From positions 1 to 64,000 of the forward strand of contig NZ_JAFEUV020000002.1 in the NCBI RefSeq assembly GCF_017355915.2: a stretch of 64,000 nucleotides of DNA, written 5' to 3'. The notes under the pieces were generated by a model. The model did no database searches and had not been told where the DNA came from. It was given only the letters and a program-made list of their open reading frames with translations. Position numbers and translations under genes: made by a program. Every line of letters starts with the position of its first letter. Within the stretch, counting starts at the first letter, position 1. The DNA is from Telluribacter roseus. GTDB taxonomy: Bacteria; Bacteroidota; Bacteroidia; Cytophagales; Spirosomataceae. This document shows positions 1 to 8,345 of this stretch, piece after piece.

Positions 1-138
1 ATGGTTTGGACATAACTAAGGTAATTTGGGTGAAACAATTTACTAAATTGTCTCTTCCCTTTTTCTTCCCTTCTGTCCATTTTTACTTGACTACGTACAG
101 TAATCCCATGGCTTATTGTCTTAATCAATACCAAACCT

Positions 139-777
139 TCAACTCTTCTTAACACCCTGATTAATAGTAATTGAAGAATGGTTGTTCCCTTGATTGGAGA
201 TATTATTATCCCCTTTGACATCCATCGTGTTGATTATCTGCCTATTCTCTGTTCTTTTCTCTTCATCAGATGGTCTACTGAGTTCAACAAATCCATTAGC
301 TATTAACTTTTCTAACTGCTGTCCAAACCTTAGTTGCAGTTCTTCAACGTTTTTATAAATAGTAGGAAAATGCCCTAGTTGATCAAGCTTATCTCTAAAG
401 GACCATAGGCTGTTCAGATCTTCTCTGTTAGCACTAACATTGCTGATCTGAGCATCCCTGAAGTAAGTGAAAATGAAAGGTTTATTTGTTGCTTTGAACT
501 CTTTGAAGGCTATTTCAAACTCTTCTTCTGTATATTTACCAACCTTAGTACAGAAAAGCATAATGAAAATATCGCACTCCCTAATGGCTTTATTGTACTC
601 GTCCTGCAATCTTGTTTGAGATACAGCATCTAAAAAATCCTCCCATATTTCTAATACTAGAAAGACCCCTTTTTCATGTAACACCTTATTTTCTCTATTG
701 ATAAATATCTCGAATTGCTGTCTGTCATCTTTTAGCTCAGAAGACGAGGCTAAGAATATTCTTCTCTTTTCCATCAT
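139..777 (-). CDS. DUF4062 (TIR-like) putative effector with C-terminal amyloid-like motif
   Basis: 212 residues. The N-terminus (IFLASSSELKDDR, about residues 7-19) fits the DUF4062 signature, a family thought to have a TIR-like fold. Residues 68-90 (CDIFIMLF, then GKYTEEEFEIA) resemble the TIR strand and helix that carry the catalytic Glu; Glu86, in an E-F-x-x-A context, is the candidate, by inference only. Residues 187-206 form a Gly/Asn/Gln-rich tail segment (KGDNNI, NQGNN, SSITIN) that matches the N-terminus of the upstream ATPase, 11 of 20 identical without gaps. The start ATG overlaps the ATPase stop as ATGA, so translation is probably coupled; a second ATG follows directly. Likely role: effector of an NLR-type immune pair. 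The activity (NADase, nuclease or scaffold) is unknown. DUF4062 is also known from non-immune contexts, so the effector role rests on the pairing. Confidence 0.8.
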   Translation of the reverse strand: MMEKRRIFLASSSELKDDRQQFEIFINRENKVLHEKGVFLVLEIWEDFLDAVSQTRLQDEYNKAIRECDIFIMLFCTKVGKYTEEEFEIAFKEFKATNKPFIFTYFRDAQISNVSANREDLNSLWSFRDKLDQLGHFPTIYKNVEELQLRFGQQLEKLIANGFVELSRPSDEEKRTENRQIINTMDVKGDNNISNQGNNHSSITINQGVKKS

Positions 778-3728
778 AAATTTTCCTTTTGTGAAGCTAG
801 CCCAACTTTAACATGTGCATAAGTATTAATAATTAGTTCTATATAAGGATGCTCCTTGGGTAGTACCTTTCTAACAATAGACAGAGCTTTCGATATAAGC
901 TCATTTGCTTCTTCAAATTGCCCTAAATATTGAAGTGCCAGAGCTAGATTGTTATAGCTAATAGCAGTAGAAGGATGAAGAAGCCCAAAGTTCTTTTCAT
1001 CTGACAACATAACCTTTTCTAGCAGCTCTCTTGCCTGTTCGTATTTACCTAGGTCTATCAATACCAGAGCTAAATTATTGTAACAATTCGTAGTAGAAGG
1101 ATGATTCTGACCAAAGATCTTCTCATTAGATTGTACAGCCTTTACCAATAGATCTCTTGCCTGCTGATAATCGTCCAACTCTTGAAGTACTAGGGCAAGG
1201 TTAGAATAACTAATAGCAGTAGAAGGATGATCTGGACCAAAGTTCTTCTCATCTGATGACACTGCTCTTGCCAGCAGTTCTCTTGCTTGTTCATATTCAC
1301 CCAGTTCTTTGAGTACTAGTCCAAGATTGCAATAACAAATAGCGGTGGAAGGATGATCTAGCCCTAAATTCCTGTCATACAATTGAACAGCCTTTACCAA
1401 TAGTTCTCTTGCTTGTTCATACTCACCCAGATCCTTGAGCACCAAGGCAAGGTTAGAATAATTAATAGCGATAGAAGGATGATCTGGCCCAAAGTTCTTC
1501 TCATCTGATGACACTGCTCTTGCCAGCAATTCCCTTGCTTGTTCATATTCACCCAGATCCTTGAGCACTAAGGCAAGGTTTGAGTAGCTTCTTGAAGTAG
1601 AAGGATGATCTGGACCAAAGTTCTTCTCATCTGATGATACTGCTCTTGCCAGCAGTTCTCTTGCCCGTTCGCACTCGCCTAGTTCCCATAGCACCATAGC
1701 AAAGTTTGAGTAGCTTCTTGAAGTAGCAGGATGATCCTCACCATAGTTCTTCACGTTAGCATGCAAGGCTTTTTCATTGAAATATTTAGCTGCTTTATAA
1801 TCTCCTAGGTCTTGAAGTATTATGCCCAAATTTGAGTAGTTTTCGGCGGTAAAAGGGTGGTTCTCACCAAAGCGTCCCTCATCTATTAGAAGAGCTCTTT
1901 CTACATAATATTTTGCCTTTTCATACTCACCTAGCTCTCGTAACACCATCGCAAGGTTAGAGTAGTCCACTGAAGTGAAAGGATGATCTATACCATAAAG
2001 TTTCTCTTCTAAGTGTACTGCATCTTCAAGTAGTTTTCGAGCTTTTCCATATTCGCCAAGGTCTTGAAGTACTAAACCTAAGTTAGAGTAGGTCCTTATT
2101 AAAATAGGATCATCTTGTTTTAAATTTTCCTCCCCTTTAAGTACAGCTACTTCTAATAGTGCTTTTGCCTCAGCATATTCGCCTAACTGTTTATGTACTA
2201 AGGCTAAATTGTTATATATTTTTAATGTGCTAGTATGATCTTCACCAAAGTTATATGTGAAAAACCATTTTGCTTTTTCCAATAGATCCTTTGCCTCCAT
2301 ATATTGGCCTAGCATGCGCAAAGTTATGGCAAGGCTATTCTGAAGCTCTGCTATCTTATCAGAATGAATAGAAGTAAAGTTATTTAATACAGTTTTTCCA
2401 TAAACGATCCAACCAAACTTGTCAACAGGATTATCTTTGGTTCGGTCTAAATCTAACTCCTTTGTAAGAACCTCAATGAGTACTCTAACATCATCAATAC
2501 TTACTGGCTGTACTTTTCTTATTGCCTCTGCTATAATTCGGTGCATCTTATAGCTGTCCGTGGTGCTGTTGTACAAGATCCATCCTTTCTGTACTAATCC
2601 ATAAAGAGTCTCTGCAAACACATCTTTATAGGGACTCTGCTTGTCGATTAACAGTACTTCTAATAAGTTATATGTGTGAAAGTCTAACGGTAGGCAAGTG
2701 AACTGCTTCAACAACCAAAGTTCAGCTACGTTTAGCTTACTTAAACTAAATGCAGTGCTCAGATAGGAACCTACTTTTTCTATTTTTTCTTGTTGTCTAT
2801 TATGTGCTACTTCTACGTTAGCTCTTAAATCATCTTTAATGGCCTGTTTCAGTGTTTGCAAATCATACCGCTGTACTTTGGCTATTTTAGCTAAAATCTC
2901 AATGGTAAGAGTATGATAATCAACTAGCACTACCAGTTCCTTTATATCCTGATCCGATAGCTTCGTGTATGGATAGTGTTTTTGGAATAACTTGATGGCT
3001 TGCTCTTCAGTTAGAAAGTCCAGCGGCATCAGATAGAAGCCTTCTATCTCCTCTCGGGAGGTAGCAAGTAGGTGCCAGTGAGGCTGACTTGGTAGTATTT
3101 TCAAGTACTTTCTCAAGGACTGCTCCCCATTGTCAATGATTAGAAGATTAGGACGATCATGTATAGCTTTGAGCCTTCTAATAATGTCTTCAAACAGCTC
3201 CTTTGGTTCTAAATTGGCTGTCGAAACTGAGAGGTTTTTAATCAGCCCACTATCGTTAATGAAGTCTGTTTCTATGCTCTCTGAGCTTTGGGTGACCCAG
3301 GCAATATGCTTATAGTGGTCGTAGTATTTACTTACATAGACTTGTGCTAAGGTAGTCTTACCGATGCCTCCCATGCCATTCACTACTACTATTCTTCGCT
3401 CCTGGCTTAACAGCACATGCAGATCTTCCAATTCCTTCTCCCGGCCAACTATATCTCTGGAGTCTATTTTAGGAATAGTCAGAGTAAGCTCTTTTGGGGG
3501 AGTGGTATCTCCTTTCTCCTGAGCTACTTTATCTAATATAGCTTTAAATCCATCTGCAAGTTGTTCTTTGATCTGCAGCAGACTAGCCATCTGAGCTGCA
3601 TCTAAGGCCTCCAGCTTATGAGTCAGTTGAGGATCATTGATATTAAGTGTGATAGTGCTGTTGTCATTACCCTGTAAAGTAATGTTACCGTCTCCATTAA
3701 TAGCTACAGCATTAACTGATTCTTCCAT
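774..3728 (-). CDS. STAND/NLR-type NB-ARC ATPase with 12 TPRs and N-terminal amyloid-like motif
   Basis: 984 residues from the ATG at 3728; an in-frame TTG lies two codons upstream. Order of parts: a short Gly/Asn/Gln motif at residues 10-29 (INGDGNI, LQGND, STITLN); a helical linker; an NB-ARC NTPase with Walker A GMGGIGKTT at about 118-126, Walker B LLIID at about 196-200, a sensor-like ATSREE at about 223-228 and an MH of the MHD type at about 395; then 12 tandem 42-residue TPRs of the kinesin-light-chain type from about 460 to 965. This is a typical STAND receptor: ATP-driven oligomerisation triggered by ligand sensing through the TPRs. The N-terminus has no effector domain, only the motif shared with the next gene, which suggests that it signals to that protein in trans. 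The region is AT-richer than its surroundings. Alternative: a transcriptional STAND regulator, but no DNA-binding domain is seen. Confidence 0.88.
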   Translation of the reverse strand: MEESVNAVAINGDGNITLQGNDNSTITLNINDPQLTHKLEALDAAQMASLLQIKEQLADGFKAILDKVAQEKGDTTPPKELTLTIPKIDSRDIVGREKELEDLHVLLSQERRIVVVNGMGGIGKTTLAQVYVSKYYDHYKHIAWVTQSSESIETDFINDSGLIKNLSVSTANLEPKELFEDIIRRLKAIHDRPNLLIIDNGEQSLRKYLKILPSQPHWHLLATSREEIEGFYLMPLDFLTEEQAIKLFQKHYPYTKLSDQDIKELVVLVDYHTLTIEILAKIAKVQRYDLQTLKQAIKDDLRANVEVAHNRQQEKIEKVGSYLSTAFSLSKLNVAELWLLKQFTCLPLDFHTYNLLEVLLIDKQSPYKDVFAETLYGLVQKGWILYNSTTDSYKMHRIIAEAIRKVQPVSIDDVRVLIEVLTKELDLDRTKDNPVDKFGWIVYGKTVLNNFTSIHSDKIAELQNSLAITLRMLGQYMEAKDLLEKAKWFFTYNFGEDHTSTLKIYNNLALVHKQLGEYAEAKALLEVAVLKGEENLKQDDPILIRTYSNLGLVLQDLGEYGKARKLLEDAVHLEEKLYGIDHPFTSVDYSNLAMVLRELGEYEKAKYYVERALLIDEGRFGENHPFTAENYSNLGIILQDLGDYKAAKYFNEKALHANVKNYGEDHPATSRSYSNFAMVLWELGECERARELLARAVSSDEKNFGPDHPSTSRSYSNLALVLKDLGEYEQARELLARAVSSDEKNFGPDHPSIAINYSNLALVLKDLGEYEQARELLVKAVQLYDRNLGLDHPSTAICYCNLGLVLKELGEYEQARELLARAVSSDEKNFGPDHPSTAISYSNLALVLQELDDYQQARDLLVKAVQSNEKIFGQNHPSTTNCYNNLALVLIDLGKYEQARELLEKVMLSDEKNFGLLHPSTAISYNNLALALQYLGQFEEANELISKALSIVRKVLPKEHPYIELIINTYAHVKVGLASQKENL
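835..2350 (-). repeat. TPR-coding tandem repeat, about 12 units of 126 bp
   Basis: The 3' half of the ATPase gene is made of 126-bp units, each coding one 42-residue TPR (Y-S-N-L-A-x-V-L ... L-G-E-Y ... A-R-E-L-L ... DHPST). Units around 1217-1310, 1468-1560 and 1594-1670 are nearly identical in DNA and all encode ARAVSSDEKNFGPDHPS. The outer units are diverged. This pattern points to recent unit duplication or gene conversion within the sensor. Confidence 0.85.
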
Positions 3729-3866
3729 ATTCAAATCCTAATCTGATGGTCGTAGAGTAAGATATGAGAAAGGTACCTATATTTATTTTATGTAACTGAA
3801 AGAATATAAGACAATTCTTTACTTTTTTAACACTAAATAGGTAGATCTGTAGATTCATATTCTAAT

Positions 3867-3909
3867 ATAGTATGAGTGGAGTACTATTATAGTATGAGTG
3901 GAGTACTAT
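3867..3909. promoter_or_regulatory. Tandem pair of 21-bp inverted repeats upstream of the NLR operon
   Basis: Two identical 21-bp copies start at 3867 and 3889, a period of 22 bp. Each is itself an inverted repeat: ATAGTA, nine bases, TACTAT. The pair lies about 140-180 bp upstream of the ATPase start, on two adjacent helical turns. This is the layout of a dimeric regulator's operator. No regulator gene is visible nearby. The operator role is inferred. Confidence 0.45.
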
Positions 3910-4081
3910 CGATAGGTTTTGTACATCAGAGGGAAGAGTGCAAGGTACAGTAACCAAATAACACAAACGTTATTAAGCCCGCATATGAAATTGTACTAGT
4001 TGAGGCTACAGACTGTCATAAGCATGACACTCACGTTGTGTAATATTAATGAAATGTTTCGCAATTGTTCCGCAGTGAAAT

Positions 4082-4120
4082 GCAAAAAGCCCTATAAGTT
4101 TTTGACTTACAGGGCTTTAC
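4082..4120 (-). terminator. Rho-independent terminator of the initiator tRNA
   Basis: On the minus strand AAAGCCCTGTAAGT pairs with ACTTATAGGGCTTT around a CAAAA loop, a 14-bp stem with one G-T pair, followed by T residues. It begins about 14 bases after the tRNA 3' end. Confidence 0.85.
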
Positions 4121-4133
4121 TTTGCTTTGGTAG

Positions 4134-4206
<73 letters not shown>

Positions 4207-4228
4207 GTGTTGTTGTTGGATTGGACTG

Positions 4229-4259
4229 CAAACATACGAGAGAGTTTTCAAAAAAACAA
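4229..4259 (-). promoter_or_regulatory. Promoter of the initiator tRNA (TTG-N20-TATGTTTG)
   Basis: On the minus strand the -7 box TATGTTTG (4236-4229) matches the Bacteroidota consensus TAnnTTTG. A TTG (4259-4257) lies 20 bases upstream as the -33 element. The expected start site is about 15 bases before the tRNA. Confidence 0.7.
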
Positions 4260-4260
4260 C

Positions 4261-4268
4261 TACCTTTG
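4261..4268 (+). promoter_or_regulatory. Candidate era promoter -7 box (TACCTTTG)
   Basis: TACCTTTG matches the Bacteroidota -7 consensus TAnnTTTG and lies about 125 bp before the era ATG, back to back with the tRNA promoter. No clear -33 TTG is visible at the usual distance. Confidence 0.45.
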
Positions 4269-4391
4269 TAAAAATATTTTTCAGTAGCGTTCTCAGTCCT
4301 GTTTCTCTCCTTGTTCCCCAACAACCAGGCGGGTTGTTGAGTTCGTCTGATATACACCTAATTATCTTTTTGGAGTAAAATTTCTTTGGTT

Positions 4392-5318
4392 ATGGAAAAT
4401 AGTTCTGCCACGGACCAACCCGTCAACTTTCGCGCCGGGTTTGTAAGTATTATAGGTAAGCCTAACGTAGGAAAGTCGACCCTGATGAACGTACTGGTAG
4501 GGGAGCGACTCTCCATCATTACGTCCAAGGCCCAGACCACCCGCCACCGCATCATGGGTATCCTCAACGGAGAGCACCAGGGTACGCCGTTTCAGCTGAT
4601 CTACTCCGATACCCCGGGTGTGGTGAAGCCCGCCTACAAACTACACGAGTCCATGATGACCTTCGTAAAGGGATCGCTCGAAGATGCCGACGTGGTCCTG
4701 TTTGTGACGGAGATGGGCGAAAAAGCCGCTGACCACGAAGTACTACCCCTGCTCAAACGGGCCGATGCACCCATACTGCTGGTCCTGAACAAGATTGACC
4801 TCTCGAACGAGGAGGAGGTAAAGCTGAAAATGGAAGAGTGGCGACAGGTAGTAGATGCGGCGGAGATTATTCCGATATCAGCGCTACATAGTGCCAACAT
4901 CCAGTCGCTCTTTGAGGTGGTTGTGACGCGGCTACCGATGCACCCGCCTTATTTTGATACCGAAGAACTTACTGACAAGCCTGAACGTTTTTTTGCTTCG
5001 GAGATTATCCGCGAGAAGATATTCCTGAACTACCGCCAGGAGATTCCGTACAGCAGTGAGGTAGTAATCACGGAGTTTAAGGAGCGCGATGATATGATCG
5101 TGATCCGGGCGGAGATCATCGTGGAGCGCCCGACGCAGAAAGGTATCCTGATCGGGGAGAAGGGCTCGATGCTCAAAAAAGTAGGCGTACAGGCCCGGAA
5201 GGATCTGGAAGCTTTCTTTGACAAGAAGGTGTTTCTGGAGCAGTACGTACGGGTGGAGCCCGACTGGCGCAGCAAGGAAAACAAACTGCGGCAGTACGGC
5301 TACAACAACAATGATTAA
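4392..5318 (+). CDS. era: GTPase Era
   Basis: Ribosome-assembly GTPase that binds the 3' end of 16S rRNA and assists maturation of the small subunit. The N-terminal GTPase domain shows G1 GKPNVGKST, G3 DTPGV, G4 NKID and G5 SAL. The C-terminal KH domain carries the IGEKGSMLKKVG loop. The length, 308 residues, is normal for Era. I chose ATG 4392 over the in-frame TTG two codons upstream. It is followed after 129 bp by der, a second GTPase of ribosome assembly (large subunit). Confidence 0.97.
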   Translation: MENSSATDQPVNFRAGFVSIIGKPNVGKSTLMNVLVGERLSIITSKAQTTRHRIMGILNGEHQGTPFQLIYSDTPGVVKPAYKLHESMMTFVKGSLEDADVVLFVTEMGEKAADHEVLPLLKRADAPILLVLNKIDLSNEEEVKLKMEEWRQVVDAAEIIPISALHSANIQSLFEVVVTRLPMHPPYFDTEELTDKPERFFASEIIREKIFLNYRQEIPYSSEVVITEFKERDDMIVIRAEIIVERPTQKGILIGEKGSMLKKVGVQARKDLEAFFDKKVFLEQYVRVEPDWRSKENKLRQYGYNNND

Positions 5319-5383
5319 AGAGATACTTACTCTTCCGAAAGAAACAGTAAGTTAGTTACACCCTCCTTGTAGTAGGAGGAATA

Positions 5384-5391
5384 TAATTTTG
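5384..5391 (+). promoter_or_regulatory. Candidate der promoter -7 box (TAATTTTG)
   Basis: TAATTTTG fits TAnnTTTG and lies 56 bp upstream of the der ATG. A short hairpin (CCTCCT, six bases, AGGAGG) just upstream may partly terminate era transcripts. Confidence 0.4.
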
Positions 5392-5447
5392 ATAACGAGT
5401 GCCGTGAGGGGGAATAGGAGTACTCTTCACTTTTACAACTAATAAAG

Positions 5448-6758
5448 ATGGCAAACATAATTAGTATAGTCGGACGCCCAAACGTGGGCAAGTCGACCCT
5501 GTTCAACCGCCTGATCGAGGAACGAAAGGCGATCATGGACAACCAAAGCGGGGTTACCCGCGACCGCCACTACGGCTACGGCGAGTGGATAGGTAAGTAT
5601 TTTACGGTCATAGATACAGGAGGATATGTAGTAGGTTCGGAGGATATATTCGAAGGAGCTATCCGGGAGCAGGTAGAGCTGGCGATTGAAGAATCGACGG
5701 TAATACTGTTTGTGGTAGATACCATGACGGGCCTGACCGAACTGGATAAAGAATTTGCAAATGTATTGCGACGCTACGACAAGCCGGTGTTCCTGGTGGC
5801 CAATAAGGTCGAAACGGTGGAACGTCAGCAGTCGGCCGCGGAGTTTTACGAGCTGGGATTGGGCGAAGAGATCTACCCGATATCGGCTCAAAACGGCCAT
5901 GGCACGGGTGAGTTGCTGGATGACGTAGTGAAGCATTTTGAGGATCCGGGGGTGGAAGATCCCGAAGCGGGTATTCCCCGAATAGCTATTCTGGGACGTC
6001 CTAACGTAGGTAAGTCGTCGTTCCTGAACGTACTGACGGGCACCGACCGCAGTATTGTGACCAACATAGCCGGTACCACCCGCGACGCCATTCATACCCA
6101 CTACAAGGCTTTCGGCCGGGAGTTTATCCTGACTGATACGGCCGGTATCCGTCGCAAGTCCCGCGTGAAGGAAAATATCGAGTTTTACTCCACGCTGCGC
6201 TCCGTAAAAGCCATGGAGGACTCGGATGTATGTATTGTGCTGCTTGACGCTACGCTGGGGCTGGAAGGCCAGGATATTACCATCATAGCGCAGGCTATTA
6301 AAGCCAAGAAGGGCGTTGTGATCATGGTGAATAAGTGGGACCTGGTAGAGAAAGATTCCAAAACGGCCGATAAGTACAAGAAAGACATCTACGAAAGGCT
6401 CGCTACCATGAGCTACATACCGATCATCTTTACGTCGGTACTGGAGAAGCAGCGGATATTCCAGGTGATGGAAAAGGCCATGGAGGTGTACGAGAATAAG
6501 ACCAAGAAAATCTCTACGTCCAAGCTGAACGAGGTAATGCAGGCGGAGATTGCGAAGTACCCGCCACCGGCCTACCGGGGTAAGTACATCAACATCAAGT
6601 ACATGATCCAGCTGCCAACGCCTTCACCTACCTTCGTATTTTTCAGCAGCAATCCCAAGCACGTGAAGGAGCCTTACATGCGCTACCTGGAAAACCGGAT
6701 GCGTGAGCACTTTGACTTTTCGGGAGTACCTATCACGATGTTCTTCCGGGAGAAGTAA
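5448..6758 (+). CDS. der: Ribosome biogenesis GTPase Der (EngA)
   Basis: 436 residues with two tandem GTPase domains, the hallmark of Der. Domain 1 has GRPNVGKST near the N-terminus, DTGG and NKVE. Domain 2 has GRPNVGKSS (about residue 185), DTAGI and NKWD. A C-terminal KH-like domain ends the protein (about residues 355-436). Der acts in assembly of the 50S subunit. The start is the ATG at 5448. Confidence 0.97.
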   Translation: MANIISIVGRPNVGKSTLFNRLIEERKAIMDNQSGVTRDRHYGYGEWIGKYFTVIDTGGYVVGSEDIFEGAIREQVELAIEESTVILFVVDTMTGLTELDKEFANVLRRYDKPVFLVANKVETVERQQSAAEFYELGLGEEIYPISAQNGHGTGELLDDVVKHFEDPGVEDPEAGIPRIAILGRPNVGKSSFLNVLTGTDRSIVTNIAGTTRDAIHTHYKAFGREFILTDTAGIRRKSRVKENIEFYSTLRSVKAMEDSDVCIVLLDATLGLEGQDITIIAQAIKAKKGVVIMVNKWDLVEKDSKTADKYKKDIYERLATMSYIPIIFTSVLEKQRIFQVMEKAMEVYENKTKKISTSKLNEVMQAEIAKYPPPAYRGKYINIKYMIQLPTPSPTFVFFSSNPKHVKEPYMRYLENRMREHFDFSGVPITMFFREK

Positions 6759-6770
6759 TAGGGCAGGTGT

Positions 6771-7703
6771 GTGAGTGGAAGTCACGAATATAATACCGGA
6801 GTTGTTCCCCGTTCCTACTATTGGCTGGGGGCGGCTCTGGTACTGGTAGCTGCCTTCTGCTTTGCCTGTAAAGGGGTACTGGTCAAGCTGGCCTACCAGT
6901 ACCGGATCGATGCCATCTCGCTGGTGGCGTTGCGTATGTTGTTCTCGCTGCCGTTCTACGTAGGAGCCGCCTGGCGGCTATCGCGGCAGCAGACCAATGT
7001 CCGGCTTACCCTGCGGCAGTGGGGCTACCTGAGTGGGATGGGTATAGTCGGCTACTACTTTGCCAGCTACTTCAATTTCCTGGGGCTGGTGTACATTACA
7101 GCCAGCCTAGAGCGGGTGCTCCTATTTATCTATCCTACCTTCGTGCTGTTGATGGGGGCGTTCTTCTTCGGACGCCGCATCACCCGGCTGCAGTACGGCG
7201 CGCTGGCGCTAACGTACCTGGGTATAGTACTGGCTTTTGTGCCCAATATAGAGGCTGGTGAGCAGAAGGATCTTTTCTGGGGTGCGTTCTGGGTGATTGT
7301 GAGTGGCATCGTATACGCGGTGTACCTGGTAGGTAGTGATCGCATTATACCGGTGGTAGGCTCGCAGAAGTTTACCTGCTACGCTATGATCGCGGCTACG
7401 GTACCTACGGTTGTGCACGCGGTAGTGGAGAATGGTTTTACCCTATTCAGTTTTCCGGCCCCGGTGTACTACATCAGCCTGATCATGGCACTCTTCGTGA
7501 CGGTACTTCCCACCTTTATGCTGGCCGAAGGAATCAAACGCGTAGGGTCGGGCAATACCTCTATTATTGCCAGCATTGGCCCTATATTCACCATTATACT
7601 GGCGACACTAGTGCTGGACGAACAGATTGACCTGCTGCAGATGACAGGTACCTTGCTGGTACTGGCCGGGGTGGTACTGGTTGGGTGGAAGGGGAAGAAA
7701 TAG
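6771..7703 (+). CDS. EamA/DMT-family transporter
   Basis: 310 residues, almost entirely hydrophobic, with about ten predicted membrane helices arranged as two EamA repeats (about residues 17-150 and 165-305). The family exports metabolites or drugs in the inner membrane; the substrate cannot be read from sequence. The start is GTG at 6771, only 12 bp after der, so it is probably cotranscribed with der. It converges with the Nudix gene, five bases away. Confidence 0.85.
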   Translation: MSGSHEYNTGVVPRSYYWLGAALVLVAAFCFACKGVLVKLAYQYRIDAISLVALRMLFSLPFYVGAAWRLSRQQTNVRLTLRQWGYLSGMGIVGYYFASYFNFLGLVYITASLERVLLFIYPTFVLLMGAFFFGRRITRLQYGALALTYLGIVLAFVPNIEAGEQKDLFWGAFWVIVSGIVYAVYLVGSDRIIPVVGSQKFTCYAMIAATVPTVVHAVVENGFTLFSFPAPVYYISLIMALFVTVLPTFMLAEGIKRVGSGNTSIIASIGPIFTIILATLVLDEQIDLLQMTGTLLVLAGVVLVGWKGKK

Positions 7704-7708
7704 CAGAG

Positions 7709-8128
7709 TTACTGATTCTGCTTCTGGCTTTCCAGGTAAGCAAGGTAGTTTTCGATGATGGCGTAGTCGGCCTCTGCCCAGTCGAGGTCGTACATCTGGT
7801 CAGGAGTCAGCCAGCGAATCTCTTCGTGATCGATAAGCTGAATATCGAAGGTCAGTAGCTGACACACAAACGGCACTAGCTGGATTTCGCGCCAGCCGTC
7901 GTCGCGTATACTCAGGGGCAGACGAACGCCTATCTCAACCTCCACGTTCAGCTCTTCCAGAATCTCACGATTAAGAGCCTCTTCTTCAGTTTCGTCCTCT
8001 TCCAGCTTGCCACCCGGAAACTCCCATTTCAGCGGTAGTGACAGGGTAGCGCTACGCTGGGCAGCCAATACTTTCCCTTCGTGCTCGATTACGGCACAGG
8101 GTACTTTTACAACTAACTTTACCGGCAT
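7709..8128 (-). CDS. Nudix hydrolase, MutT/8-oxo-dGTPase-like
   Basis: About 139 residues from the ATG at 8128. The Nudix box is complete apart from its last Gly: G-x5-E-x7-REILEELNV has Asn where GxU normally has Gly. The N-terminal strand (KVLAAQRS), the PLKWEFPGGK motif and the length are typical of MutT-like enzymes that sanitise oxidised nucleotides. In-frame ATGs exist at 8143 and 8158, but a -7 promoter box ends at 8163, so the later starts are more likely. The exact substrate is unknown. Confidence 0.85.
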   Translation of the reverse strand: MPVKLVVKVPCAVIEHEGKVLAAQRSATLSLPLKWEFPGGKLEEDETEEEALNREILEELNVEVEIGVRLPLSIRDDGWREIQLVPFVCQLLTFDIQLIDHEEIRWLTPDQMYDLDWAEADYAIIENYLAYLESQKQNQ

Positions 8129-8162
8129 TTCTGAACCTACCATTCCCTTGATTTTCAAGCCG

Positions 8163-8170
8163 CAAAAGTA
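8163..8170 (-). promoter_or_regulatory. Promoter -7 box of the Nudix gene (TACTTTTG)
   Basis: TACTTTTG on the minus strand fits TAnnTTTG. It lies so close to the longest ATG (8158) that a transcript would begin at about that codon; this favours the start at 8128 or 8143. Confidence 0.5.
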
Positions 8171-8345
8171 CGGGTAATATATTTTACTCGTACATTAACT
8201 TTTGATAATACCTGAAAAAACCCGTGCCTCGCAGGTATTACCTATAAACAGAGAACGGCAATTTTTATTGTATAAGTGGCTGACGGCAAGGTTACAGCAG
8301 GTCTTTTGAGCCGTTATTACGTATTCTGATCGGAATGGATACCTG

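Noticed and set aside
835-2350. Regular repeats that could be taken for a CRISPR array
   Set aside because: The 126-bp units are in frame and encode TPRs; there are no short repeats with unique spacers anywhere in the window.
1-4133. Attachment site duplicate of the tRNA 3' end
   Set aside because: I looked for a second copy of the T-arm/acceptor end in the NLR region and found none within the window.
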